Assembly: GCA_016865035.1 (NCBI GenBank)
Contig: CP018227.1
Coordinates: 3,191,501 to 3,255,500 of the forward strand
Reading direction: 5' to 3'
From: Kordiimonadales bacterium IMCC3096
GTDB taxonomy: Bacteria; Pseudomonadota; Alphaproteobacteria; Minwuiales; Minwuiaceae
Length of the DNA stretch: 64,000 nucleotides
The stretch's first letter is position 1, and each line of letters opens with the position of its first letter. Positions 38,317 through 46,813 of this stretch are shown here, piece by piece. The notes beneath the pieces are model-generated. The model was not told the DNA's origin, ran no database searches, and saw only the letters and a program-made list of their open reading frames with translations. The position numbers and the translations under genes are program-made.

Positions 38317-39534
38317 ATGAAACCCTATGAAGGCATCCGGATCATTGATCCGACGCATGTACTGGCCGGACCGTTCTGCTGCTACCAGATGGCGTGGTTC
38401 GGGGCGGAGGTCATCAAGATCGAGGCGGTGGAGCCGCGCGACTTCATCCGCTACGCCAGTCCCGACGCGGAGCTTGCGGCGGCCGGACTGTCGGAGAGCT
38501 TCCTGGCCCAGAACGCCAACAAGAAGTCCGTGGTGCTGAACCTGAAGGACCCGCGCGGTCAGGACCTGTTCAAGAAGCTTGCCGCGACCTCGGACGCGAT
38601 GGTGGAGAACTTCCAGCCCGGCACCATGGCCGGACTCGGGCTTGGCTACGACGACATGCGCGCCGTCAACCCGAAGCTGGTCTATTGCTCCCTGACGGGC
38701 TTCGGCCAGACAGGACCGCTGCGGGACGTGCCGGCCTATGACCATCTGGTGCAGGGCATCTCGGCCATGGCGTCGATGCAGAACGGCACCACCGATCCGG
38801 TGCGTGTCGGCTTCCCGGTCATCGACTATGTGGTCGGACTGCTCGGCGCCTTCGCCCTCTCGACGGCGCTGTTCCAGGCGCGCGCCAGCGGGCAGGGGCA
38901 GTACGTGGATGTATCGATGCTCGATTCGGCGCTGATCATCATGGCGCCAGTGGTGCAGCAATGGCTGACCAGCCAGCGGATTCCGCAGTCGACCGGGCGC
39001 CGTGCATTCTCCGGCAGTCCCTTCTCCGGCATGTTCGAGACAGCGGACGGCATGCTGGTCACGGCGGCCAACACAAAGATCCAGGCCGCCTCCGTGCTGC
39101 GCGTGATCGGTCGGGAGGATCTGATCGACGACCCCGATGTGCTGGACTGGCATGGGCGACCGGAGATTTCGGACCGGGTGCAGCCGATCCTGTTCGAGGC
39201 CTTCGCGACCCGAACCGCGCTGGAGTGGGAGGCATTGCTGTCAGCCGCCTCCGTCCCCGCCGGAAAGCTGCGCGATGTGCCGGAGATCATGGCGCATCCG
39301 CATGTGCAGGAACGGGGCCTGCTGCACACGATCCCCGACGTGCCGGGCATCGGGCGGCCCATCGAGGTGATGGGGCCTGGATTCCGCATGGCCGATCCGG
39401 AGGCCATGATCCGCAATCCGAGCCCGCCGCCCGTCAAGGGTGCCGATACCCGCCACTACCTGCGCGAAGTCGGCCTGAGCGATGCCGACATCGATGGTCT
39501 GGTCGCCGACGGGGTGACGCTGGTCGCCGAGTGA
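38317..39534 (+). CDS. CaiB/BaiF class III CoA-transferase
   Basis: A 405-residue formyl-CoA transferase-like enzyme that moves CoA between carboxylic acids. Family landmarks include EGIRIIDPTHVLAGPFCCYQMAWFGAEVIKIE at the N-terminus, VLNLKDPRGQDLFKKLA, the VENFQPG block, YCSLTGFGQTGPLRD and DVSMLDSAL. The catalytic Asp expected after ANKKSVVLNLKD lies in the normal region. ATG at 38317 is used; a GTG at 38311 nearer to the GGGAGGG is an alternative. It is isolated from other CoA genes, so the substrate is open. Confidence 0.9.
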   Translation: MKPYEGIRIIDPTHVLAGPFCCYQMAWFGAEVIKIEAVEPRDFIRYASPDAELAAAGLSESFLAQNANKKSVVLNLKDPRGQDLFKKLAATSDAMVENFQPGTMAGLGLGYDDMRAVNPKLVYCSLTGFGQTGPLRDVPAYDHLVQGISAMASMQNGTTDPVRVGFPVIDYVVGLLGAFALSTALFQARASGQGQYVDVSMLDSALIIMAPVVQQWLTSQRIPQSTGRRAFSGSPFSGMFETADGMLVTAANTKIQAASVLRVIGREDLIDDPDVLDWHGRPEISDRVQPILFEAFATRTALEWEALLSAASVPAGKLRDVPEIMAHPHVQERGLLHTIPDVPGIGRPIEVMGPGFRMADPEAMIRNPSPPPVKGADTRHYLREVGLSDADIDGLVADGVTLVAE

Positions 39535-39610
39535 TCCGTCGCCGGGGATGAGACTTTGTTAACCCTGTTGCTGCACCTTGGATGCCATCTCAGATCCGGG
39601 TGGCGATGGC

Positions 39611-41227
39611 GTGAAACATCAGGCGGCGAAGGTGGTGTCGAAGAACCTGCAACGGGCGAACGGCCTGATGGCGCGTGGCCGTCCCGATCAGGCCCTGCAG
39701 GTCTTCGAACAGGCACGGCGAACAGCGCCAGGCGTCTTTGAAGTCCATTTCGGTCTTGCCCGTGCGCGGCAGGCGCTGGGGGACGCGTCGGGTGCCGTTG
39801 ATGCTTTCGGCACTGCGCTGGATCACGCACCGCCAGGCGACCCCAGGGCGCTGCTGGCGCTGGGACAACTTGCCCGTGACCTGAAGGCGGCGGAGCAGGC
39901 GGTCGGCTTCTTCCGTGCGGCCGCGCTGGCCACGCCGGGCAGTGTCGATGCCCAGACCGGTCTGGCCCATGCGCTGCGGGATCTGGGGCGGCAGGAGGAC
40001 GCGATCGAACTGTTGCAGTCGGCCCTGCGGCTGTCGCCGGACCAGAGTGCGCTGTGGACCGCGCTGGGTGCCGTGATGGCGGATCTGGAGGATCACGCCA
40101 ACGCTGAAACATTCCTGCGGGAGGGGCTGCGGCTGGACCCGAAGAATGGCGCGGCGGCAGGCAATCTGGCCGAACTCCTGTTCGCCATGGGACGGGCAGA
40201 CGATGCGGCTGAAACATATGAACTGGCCATGCGGTTGCGCCCCGACGATGCCGCGCTGCGATTCAATCACGCGCTCTTCGCGCTGGGTACGGGCGACCTG
40301 GAAACCGGCTGGCGCGACTATGAGGCGCGACTGGACAGGAGCTATCCGGGGTTCATCCGACGTGACCTGAAACACAGGCGCTGGGACGGTCGGGAAGTGC
40401 CGACAGGCCGTCTGCTGGTGCTGGCAGAGCAGGGGGTGGGCGACGAACTGCACTTCCTGCACTGCATCCGGGATACGGCAGAGCGGGTGCAGGAACTCTG
40501 GTGGGAATGCGATCCGCGCCTGCTCGACCTCTGTACGCGGTCGTTCCCGGACGTAAACTTCGTGCCCTGGCAGGGGTCGGACCGGCCCGGCTTCCATCGC
40601 GGCTATTACTGGCTCTCGGACGCACCGCGTTTCGATGCGGTGATCGAGGCGGGCAGCCTGCAGACGCTGTTCCGCCGCGACCTCGACGCGTTTCCGGCCA
40701 ACCCCGCCCTGCTCGGGCCGCGAGCCATGCCGCGACCGGCGGATGGCAGGCTGCGGGTCGGGATCAGCTGGACGAGCATCCACCGCAACCGGTTGCGTGA
40801 CCGCGGCTATGTCCCGCTGGAGCACTGGGGGCCACTGTTCGCGCTGGCGGGTGTGGAATGGGTCAACCTTCAGTACGGCGAGGTCGCGGAGGAGATCGCG
40901 GCGGCGGAGCAGCAGTTCGGTGTCAGGATCAGTCAGGTTGCTGGACTGGATCTGAAGGACGACTTCGATGGTACTGCGTCACTGATCGCGACCTGTGATC
41001 TGGTCATCGCACCAACCAACACCGTGCGCCAGCTTGCGGCCTCGATTGGTGTGCCGTCACTGGTGTTCTCGCGTCTGCCCTACGAGTTCGCGCTTGGGCA
41101 GGCGGTCAATCCGTTCTTCGCCAACATGCAGGATTTCGTCCGGCTGCCGGATCTCGACTGGACCCGCTGCATGCAGGATGTCGCAGGCCATGTCCGGGGA
41201 CTGGCAGACAGTCACGCAGCCGCCTGA
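39611..41227 (+). CDS. TPR protein with glycosyltransferase-like C-terminus
   Basis: A protein of about 538 residues. From about residue 10 to 240 it carries roughly six tetratricopeptide repeats (for example ALQVFEQARRTAPGVFEVHFGLARARQALGD in the first). The C-terminal half, with GISWTSIHRNR, WVNLQYGEV and a final DLVIAPTNTVRQLAASIGVPSLVF, resembles the nucleotide-sugar-binding half of glycosyltransferase families 9/41. The start is uncertain: GTG at 39611 (before KHQAAKVV) is preferred and a TTG at 39578 is possible. It may glycosylate protein or lipid. The 3' end overlaps the convergent ChaC-like gene by 16 bases. Confidence 0.78.
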   Translation: MKHQAAKVVSKNLQRANGLMARGRPDQALQVFEQARRTAPGVFEVHFGLARARQALGDASGAVDAFGTALDHAPPGDPRALLALGQLARDLKAAEQAVGFFRAAALATPGSVDAQTGLAHALRDLGRQEDAIELLQSALRLSPDQSALWTALGAVMADLEDHANAETFLREGLRLDPKNGAAAGNLAELLFAMGRADDAAETYELAMRLRPDDAALRFNHALFALGTGDLETGWRDYEARLDRSYPGFIRRDLKHRRWDGREVPTGRLLVLAEQGVGDELHFLHCIRDTAERVQELWWECDPRLLDLCTRSFPDVNFVPWQGSDRPGFHRGYYWLSDAPRFDAVIEAGSLQTLFRRDLDAFPANPALLGPRAMPRPADGRLRVGISWTSIHRNRLRDRGYVPLEHWGPLFALAGVEWVNLQYGEVAEEIAAAEQQFGVRISQVAGLDLKDDFDGTASLIATCDLVIAPTNTVRQLAASIGVPSLVFSRLPYEFALGQAVNPFFANMQDFVRLPDLDWTRCMQDVAGHVRGLADSHAAA

Positions 41228-41892
41228 TACGCGCGCACCTTGCGCGCCAGCTTCTCCAGGTAGCGGTCGCGCAGGCCAAGTTCCTGCAAGTGTTCCAGTG
41301 TCTGAAACAGATAGTCGGAGCAGGGACCCAGCCAGCCCTCCGCCCGCGCGATGCTGAAGGCCACCTTGTCGAGGTCGGTCTCGCCGCAATAGCGCGGACT
41401 CTTGCGGTTGATCACGAAGGTCGCGGCCCGCACCGGCCCCTGGTCGGTCTGTGCCCGCACCACGGTGGCACGATAGGCGTCCGAGATCATCTCCCGCCGC
41501 CACAGGATGCCCAGTTCGTCGCGCGCCTTCTCCGGTGCCACGCGAAAGGCCATGCCGGCGCATGATCCACCGCGGTCGAGGCCGAGCACCCGACCGGGCT
41601 GTTCCGGTGATCCGCGCCCCAGCGGGGTTTCCAGGCAGAACCGGCGATGCAGGCCGTGAATCCGGGCGATACGTTTCTCCTCGAAATGGAACGCCGGGTT
41701 CCAGATCAGGGAGCCGTAACCGAAGACCCAGATGTCCTCCTCCGGTGCGAAGCGGGCGATCGTCCGGTCACGCGATGCCTCCCGATCCTCGTCCGACAGG
41801 CGTGTCAGCAGACCACGGCGCTCCGCGTCCTGCATGAATTCCTCCAGCGCGCCGGCTGCGATGTTCTCGCGGGTCAGCGTCGGGTGGCTCAT
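41212..41892 (-). CDS. ChaC-like gamma-glutamylcyclotransferase
   Basis: A 226-residue protein with the ChaC signature FGYGSLIWNPAFHFEE and the later catalytic-Glu region LWRREM. ChaC enzymes break glutathione into 5-oxoproline and Cys-Gly. An N-terminal extension of about 45 residues precedes the domain. Its ATG overlaps the MFS stop as ATGA, so it is the last gene of a coupled three-gene operon (flavin monooxygenase, MFS, ChaC), which hints at handling of a compound that forms glutathione adducts. That link is inference. Confidence 0.87.
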   Translation of the reverse strand: MSHPTLTRENIAAGALEEFMQDAERRGLLTRLSDEDREASRDRTIARFAPEEDIWVFGYGSLIWNPAFHFEEKRIARIHGLHRRFCLETPLGRGSPEQPGRVLGLDRGGSCAGMAFRVAPEKARDELGILWRREMISDAYRATVVRAQTDQGPVRAATFVINRKSPRYCGETDLDKVAFSIARAEGWLGPCSDYLFQTLEHLQELGLRDRYLEKLARKVRAYQAAA

Positions 41893-43187
41893 GCATCCTC
41901 CCCCGCCGGGACGCAGTGGCTTTCACGGATGAACAGCGACAGCAGGGCGCCCAGTCCGGCGCAGACCGGCAGCACCAGCAGCGCGACCTGATAGTCGGCG
42001 ACGGAATAGACCGGAATGCCGGTCTCCGGTGAGACAGTGCCGTCCCAGGAGAGGTCGAGCACGATGCCGACGGCAGGCTGCAACAGGGCACCGCCGCCGA
42101 CGAACATGCCATTGACGAAGCCTGTTACCGCGCCACCGATGGACGGTGGCGACAGTTCCCGCGCCGCAGCCAGGCACACGATCATCGACCCGCCGAACAG
42201 GCCGACCAGGAAGATCATGATCTGGCGCTGCAACAGCGTCGGTTCGAACCCGTAGAGCATCACCACCCAGAGCAGCAGCGAGAAGAATGCCGCGTTCATC
42301 AGCGGCAGCTTGCGTCGCCGGAAGAAGTCCGACAGGAAGCCGCCCACCGGTCCGCCGAAGGCAAAGCCCACGGTCATGAGGGATGTGGAGAAGCCCGCGA
42401 CTTCGCGGTCCACGCCATGCATCAGCATGATGTGCGGGACACCCCACAGCAGGCCATAGGACAGGAAGGGACCGGAGAGCAGCAGGCCATAGAAGCCGAG
42501 CACCCAGTTCTGTCGGCGTGTCATGGCCTGTTTCAGGGACGTGCCCAGGCTCTGGGTGCCGGTGCGCTCGACGCGTTGTCCGTCCGGCCGGTCGCGCACC
42601 ACCAGCCAGATCAGCAGCGCCAGCACGGCACCCCAGATCCCGCTGGTCAGCATGGGGTCGCGCCAGCCGTATTGGTCGATCAGCCCACCCAGCGGTCCCT
42701 GCGCCAGAAAGCCGCCGAGCATGGCGTAGCCCATGGTCAGACCGGAGAACAGGCCGAAGCGGCTGGGCGGATGCCAGGCGGAGGCGATGGTCAGGGCGGA
42801 GATGAAGCCAACGGCGGACCCGGCGCCGACCAGGAAGCGGCCGGCGTAGGCAACCCAGATGTTCGGTGACAGCGCGAAGGCCATGACCCCGATGCCCACC
42901 AGCGCCATGCCGCCCGCCATCAGGATGCGCGGCCCCCAGCGGTCGAGCAGCAGTCCCACCGGCAGTTGCAGCACGGCATAGACGTAGAGGTACAGCGCGG
43001 CCAGATTGCCGGTGACTGCGGCGCCGACATCGAAGGCGGCCATCAGCGGATCGACCATCACCGAAGGCGCGGCCCGCTGGAAGAAGGCGTAGAAGAAGCA
43101 GTTCGCGGCCAGGAACCAGACGATCCAGGCCCTCAGGCCCCCGATCGCATGGATGCGGGTGACGGTGCTTGTCATGGTGTCGGTCAT
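41889..43187 (-). CDS. MFS transporter
   Basis: A 432-residue major facilitator with about twelve membrane segments. The loop 2-3 motif is VGLLLDRWGPRI and the loop 8-9 region reads GFLSDFFRRRKLP. The N-terminal region is related to the MFS protein at 22889 (both have an ALYLYVYAVLQLPVGLLLDRWG-like block). It overlaps both neighbours by four bases (ATGA at each end), so it is co-translated with the upstream flavin-dependent monooxygenase and downstream ChaC. Substrate unknown. Confidence 0.88.
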   Translation of the reverse strand: MTDTMTSTVTRIHAIGGLRAWIVWFLAANCFFYAFFQRAAPSVMVDPLMAAFDVGAAVTGNLAALYLYVYAVLQLPVGLLLDRWGPRILMAGGMALVGIGVMAFALSPNIWVAYAGRFLVGAGSAVGFISALTIASAWHPPSRFGLFSGLTMGYAMLGGFLAQGPLGGLIDQYGWRDPMLTSGIWGAVLALLIWLVVRDRPDGQRVERTGTQSLGTSLKQAMTRRQNWVLGFYGLLLSGPFLSYGLLWGVPHIMLMHGVDREVAGFSTSLMTVGFAFGGPVGGFLSDFFRRRKLPLMNAAFFSLLLWVVMLYGFEPTLLQRQIMIFLVGLFGGSMIVCLAAARELSPPSIGGAVTGFVNGMFVGGGALLQPAVGIVLDLSWDGTVSPETGIPVYSVADYQVALLVLPVCAGLGALLSLFIRESHCVPAGEDA

Positions 43188-44200
43188 GCGGCGGCTCTCT
43201 GGTCCAGTGCGAACGCTTCCGCCAGCAGTTCGTAGGACCGGACCCGCGCCGTGAAATCATGGCTGATGGTCACGACGACCAGTTCCTCGACACCATAGAG
43301 TTCGGCCAGCCGTTCCAGTTCCGCCTTTACCCTGTCCGGCGACCCGGAAACCGAGCGGTCGCGATTGGCCTCGATGATGGCGTAGTCGTGCGGGCTGTAG
43401 GGATAGGCATCCGCTTCCTCGGGCGTCGGGAACGGTCCCCACTCCCCCTTCATCAGCCGCAGCAGCCACAGGTCACGCGACTTGATCAGATAGTCTGCCT
43501 GTTCCTGGGTCTCGGCGCAGAGCGCGAAGACACCGATCGTGCCTTCCGGCTTCGGGCAGTAGGCGGAGGGCCTGAAATGCTGGCGATAGGCCTGCATGAT
43601 CCTGTCGCCGCCCTGGGTGTTGATGAAATGGGCGAAGGAGAAGGGCAGGCCGAAATGGGCCGCGTAGGTCGCACTGTCCGCCGATGAGCCAAGCATCCAG
43701 ACCTGCGGTGCCGTCGGGCCCAGCGGCTGCGCCTTGATGGCGGCGAAGGGGTGATCATCCTCCAGCGCGTCATTCATGAAACCGATGAGGTCGAGCACCT
43801 GCCGCGGATAATAGTCGATGGAGGCCTTGCCCGGTCCGGCCTGCAGGGCGCGGGCGGTGTGGCCATCGCTGCCCGGCGCACGCCCGACACCCAGGTCGAT
43901 GCGACCGGGATAGAGCGTCTCCAGCATCCTGAAGGTCTCAGCCACCTTCAGCGCGGAATAGTGGCTGAGCATCACGCCGCCCGAGCCGACACGCAGGTTC
44001 TGCGTTGCGCCCGCAATGTGCCCGATCAGGATTTCCGGCGCGGCACCGGCCAGCCCGCCGGAAGCATGATGCTCCGCCAGCCAGTAGCGGTGATAGCCCA
44101 GCCTGTCACAGGCCTGGGCCAGCGCGATGGATTCCCGGATGGCGTCCGCAGGTGTCGCACCTGCCCGAATGGGACTCTGGTCAAGGACACTCAGGCGCAC
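43184..44200 (-). CDS. LLM-class flavin-dependent oxidoreductase
   Basis: A 338-residue luciferase-like monooxygenase. It starts with GTG at 44198-44200 (VRLSVLDQSPI), with AGGGG upstream; the open frame upstream is not family-like. Landmarks include WLAEHHASGGLAGAAPEILIGHIA, GSGGVMLSHYSALKVAETF and RIDLGVGRAPGSD, the pattern of the large group of reduced-flavin-dependent oxygenases. It is first in a coupled operon with an MFS transporter and a ChaC-like enzyme. It is divergent from the DUF924 gene across 78 bases. Substrate unknown. Confidence 0.9.
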   Translation of the reverse strand: MRLSVLDQSPIRAGATPADAIRESIALAQACDRLGYHRYWLAEHHASGGLAGAAPEILIGHIAGATQNLRVGSGGVMLSHYSALKVAETFRMLETLYPGRIDLGVGRAPGSDGHTARALQAGPGKASIDYYPRQVLDLIGFMNDALEDDHPFAAIKAQPLGPTAPQVWMLGSSADSATYAAHFGLPFSFAHFINTQGGDRIMQAYRQHFRPSAYCPKPEGTIGVFALCAETQEQADYLIKSRDLWLLRLMKGEWGPFPTPEEADAYPYSPHDYAIIEANRDRSVSGSPDRVKAELERLAELYGVEELVVVTISHDFTARVRSYELLAEAFALDQRAAA

Positions 44201-44278
44201 GACAGGCCCCTGCGAGCGTGGTTGCGTTCGGTCTGCTGTTTGCTCATGGTTCCACGAGATAGCGCGCGGGAGAAACCG

Positions 44279-44830
44279 ATGGAAGACCCGAGAATTGCAA
44301 TGGTGCTCCGCTTCTGGTTCGAGGAACTGGCACCGGAGCAGCACTGGAAGCGTGACAGCGCCGTGGATGCTGTCATTGCCGAACGTTTCGGGGAGCTGAA
44401 CGGGCAGGCCGCGCGCGGCGACTGCGACGGCTGGCAGGGCAGCAGTGACGGTGCCCTGGCGCTGGTCATCACGCTGGACCAGTTCAGCCGCAACCTGTTT
44501 CGCGACAGCCCCGATGCCTGGGCCAACGACCCGAAGGCACTTGCCATTGCGACCACTGCCATTGAGGCGGGTTTCGATCAGCAGCAGCCAGAGATGCGCC
44601 GGTTCTTCTTCTATCTTCCGTTCGAGCATTCGGAGGTGCTGGCGATCCAGGAACGCTGCATGGACCTGTTCGCGCCGCTGGACCTGCCGGAGGCGCACAT
44701 GGCCGCAGTGCGCCGCCATCACGAGATCATCGAACGCTTCGGCCGCTTTCCGCACCGCAATGCCGTTCTGGGACGCGAAAGCACGGCGGAGGAGATCGCG
44801 TTCCTGAAGGAGCCGAACAGCGCATTCTGA
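44279..44830 (+). CDS. DUF924 family protein
   Basis: A 183-residue soluble, largely helical protein of the DUF924 family. It starts DPRIAMVLRFWFEELAPEQHW, and has LALVITLDQFSRNLFRDSPDAWANDPKAL, FFYLPFEHSE and a final RRHHEIIERFGRFPHRNAVLGR, all typical of the family. Its function is not established. ATG at 44279 has GGGAG 6 bases upstream; another ATG at 44246 would add eleven residues. The next gene follows after 11 bases. Confidence 0.9.
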   Translation: MEDPRIAMVLRFWFEELAPEQHWKRDSAVDAVIAERFGELNGQAARGDCDGWQGSSDGALALVITLDQFSRNLFRDSPDAWANDPKALAIATTAIEAGFDQQQPEMRRFFFYLPFEHSEVLAIQERCMDLFAPLDLPEAHMAAVRRHHEIIERFGRFPHRNAVLGRESTAEEIAFLKEPNSAF

Positions 44831-44841
44831 GGGACCGTCCC

Positions 44842-45237
44842 ATGTTGCGACTTCCGGTCATTGTCGTCAGCGCACTCCTGGTGTCGGCGGGTGCCGCAAC
44901 TGCGGGCGGTGATGCATCCGGCACCGGCTGGCGGGTCAGCGAGACAGGCTATCGCTGCGCTGACGGGACTGTCGTCGAACTGACGTACCTGTTCCATGAC
45001 CAACAGCCGGGTCTGGCGGTCATGGGGTTCCGGGGACAGCAGGTGGCGATGCGGCAGGTACGCAGTGGCTCCGGGGTGCGGTTCGCGGCGCTGGACGAAC
45101 AGGCCGGGCTGCGCTGGCATGTGAAGGGGCCTGTCGGATTCGTGGCGATGCTCGCGGCCGATCACACCGCAACGATGCAGGTTCTGGCCGATGATTGCCG
45201 GGAGACGCAGAGCCGCGCATACCATCTGCCACGCTGA
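44842..45237 (+). CDS. MliC-like secreted lysozyme-inhibitor protein
   Basis: A 131-residue protein with a Sec signal peptide (MLRLPVIVVSALLVSAGAATAGG). The mature part has a YRCADGTVVELTYL opening, a middle strand block and a closing LRWHVKGPVGFVAML, with a last Cys in LADDC that would pair with the first. This matches the PliC/MliC fold of C-type lysozyme inhibitors, though no lipobox is present, so it would be periplasmic. It follows DUF924 by 11 bases. Resemblance is by motif; the inhibitory Ser/Lys residues were not checked. Confidence 0.65.
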   Translation: MLRLPVIVVSALLVSAGAATAGGDASGTGWRVSETGYRCADGTVVELTYLFHDQQPGLAVMGFRGQQVAMRQVRSGSGVRFAALDEQAGLRWHVKGPVGFVAMLAADHTATMQVLADDCRETQSRAYHLPR

Positions 45238-45300
45238 TCTGCTTCCCCCCGCCGTCCCGCTGGGCCACCATGGCCGCTCAACATCTGGGGAGGTGGACCG

Positions 45301-46536
45301 ATGAGTGCAATTGCAGACGAACATCCCGAGGAACTGCGGCAGGTGGTGGACGGCCTGATCGCCTTCGCCGACAAGGAGATCCTGCCGCGCCATGCCGCCA
45401 ACCGGGACCTGTTCGAGGACGGGCGGCGCATCTACACGGAAGACGGGCGCATGTCGCCGCCGGTGGTCGACCTGATCCGTGAAGTGCGGATGGCGGCCTC
45501 GGAGGCGGGCTACTACCAGATGTGTGTGCCCGAGGCGCTGGGCGGCGGCGGGTTGGGCAACGAAGCCTATTTCGCCGGCTGGCAGGCCCTGTTCCACCAT
45601 TGCGGGCCGCAGAACTGGCTGATGCTCTATGCCATCAGCCACTGGGCCTTCGGGCCGAGCCGCCTGCTGGAGAAGGTCACCGACCGGGCGCGGGACGAGA
45701 TCCTGGAGCCGCTGATGTCGGGGGAGAAGGGCATGTGCTTCGGCCTGTCCGAGCCGGGGGCGGGTTCCGATGCCACGATGATCAGGACGCGTGCGGTCCC
45801 GGACGGCGACGGCTGGGTGATCGAGGGACGGAAGATCTGGACCACCAATTCCCCCATCGCCGACTACTGCATCCTGTTCGCCGTCACGGACGCGGAGCGG
45901 GCGGCGCAGAAGAAGGGCGGCATCTCCGCCTTTCTGGTGCCGACCGACGCGCCGGGCTTCGAGGTGCAGCGCATCGTCAAGATGTTCGGCCACATCGGCG
46001 GCGACGAGGCGGAACTGCGCTTCGAGGGGCTGCGGGTGGAACCCTGGCAACTGGTGGGCGATCTGCACCAGGGCTTTGCCATGGCGCTGTACGGCGTGTC
46101 GCTGGGTCGGATATACAATTCGGCGCGCGCGGTGGGGCTGGGGCGCTGGTCGCTGGAGCTGGCACTGGAATACGCCAAGGCGCGGGAGGCGTTCGGCAAG
46201 ACGATCTCGGAATATCAGGGGGTCACGTTCCCGCTGGCGTCGTCAGCGATGGAACTGCATGCCGCGCATCTGATGGGCATGAATGCGACGCGACTGCTGG
46301 ATCAGGGGCAGGCAGCGATCAAGGAACTGTCCATGACCAAGGCCTATGCGGTGGAGATCGGGGTGCGGGCCGTGGACCGCGCCATGCAGACCTTCGGTGC
46401 CATGGGCTTCACCAACGAGGTTGGTCTGACCGACGCCTGGCAGGCGCTGAGAGTGATCAATGTCGCCGACGGAACCAACGAGATCCTGCGTCGGACCGTC
46501 ATTCAGCGGCTGCTGAAAGGCGACATTGACCTGTAA
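45301..46536 (+). CDS. Acyl-CoA dehydrogenase
   Basis: A 411-residue FAD-dependent acyl-CoA dehydrogenase. It has CFGLSEPGAGSDATMIRTRA and IEGRKIWTTNSPIADY in the middle domain, and AREAFGKTISEYQGVTFPLASSAMELHAAHLM and FGAMGFTNEVGLTDAW in the C-terminal domain. The EGT position of medium-chain enzymes reads ADGTNEILRR. ATG at 45301 follows a GGGGAGG (about 9 bases). It stands alone; the next gene on the same strand is a LysR regulator. Substrate class unknown. Confidence 0.92.
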   Translation: MSAIADEHPEELRQVVDGLIAFADKEILPRHAANRDLFEDGRRIYTEDGRMSPPVVDLIREVRMAASEAGYYQMCVPEALGGGGLGNEAYFAGWQALFHHCGPQNWLMLYAISHWAFGPSRLLEKVTDRARDEILEPLMSGEKGMCFGLSEPGAGSDATMIRTRAVPDGDGWVIEGRKIWTTNSPIADYCILFAVTDAERAAQKKGGISAFLVPTDAPGFEVQRIVKMFGHIGGDEAELRFEGLRVEPWQLVGDLHQGFAMALYGVSLGRIYNSARAVGLGRWSLELALEYAKAREAFGKTISEYQGVTFPLASSAMELHAAHLMGMNATRLLDQGQAAIKELSMTKAYAVEIGVRAVDRAMQTFGAMGFTNEVGLTDAWQALRVINVADGTNEILRRTVIQRLLKGDIDL

Positions 46537-46543
46537 CAATCCG

Positions 46544-46714
46544 TTAACCCTCAGTCCGGTCGGAAGCGCGGCGGCGCCAGCGGCGGATCATGGCCAGGCT
46601 GCGGGGCTGCTCCGCGTCGGCGGCGCGTTCCGCCTGCTGGACGTCGGTGTGGCTCGGAACGTAGCCAGCCTGCCGGGTTGCGTTCATGTAGGAATTGCCG
46701 AGAATGCTGAGCAT
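46544..46714 (-). CDS. Small Arg-rich protein of unknown function
   Basis: A 56-residue protein, MLSILGNSYMNATRQ at the start, acidic in the middle and with a basic IRRWRRRASDR tail. ATG at 46712-46714 has AAGGAG about 10 bases upstream; the longer frame adds a non-family-like leader. It converges on the acyl-CoA dehydrogenase gene and is divergent from a LysR regulator across a 99-base gap with a perfect dyad, so the LysR protein may control it. I recognise no family, and it could be a false positive. Confidence 0.5.
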   Translation of the reverse strand: MLSILGNSYMNATRQAGYVPSHTDVQQAERAADAEQPRSLAMIRRWRRRASDRTEG

Positions 46715-46774
46715 GATGCTGTCTCCTTGGGTTCGTGTGTGAAGCGCTATCTGGTTCACGGACGCGCATAAAAC

Positions 46775-46797
46775 CAGTCAGAGAAATTTTCTGACTG
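46775..46797. promoter_or_regulatory. Dyad operator in the small-protein/LysR divergent region
   Basis: CAGTCAGA at 46775-46782 pairs perfectly with TCTGACTG at 46790-46797 across a 7-base AT-rich centre (gaaattt). It includes a T-N11-A core typical of LysR sites and lies 16 bases before the regulator's ATG, the usual place for autoregulation. Confidence 0.6.
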
Positions 46798-46813
46798 TAA
46801 GGTGGAGTTACAG

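Noticed and set aside
45250-45285. GGCCACCATGGCC hairpin upstream of the acyl-CoA dehydrogenase as a terminator
   Set aside because: The stem is short and no T tract follows; such sequences arise often at this GC content.
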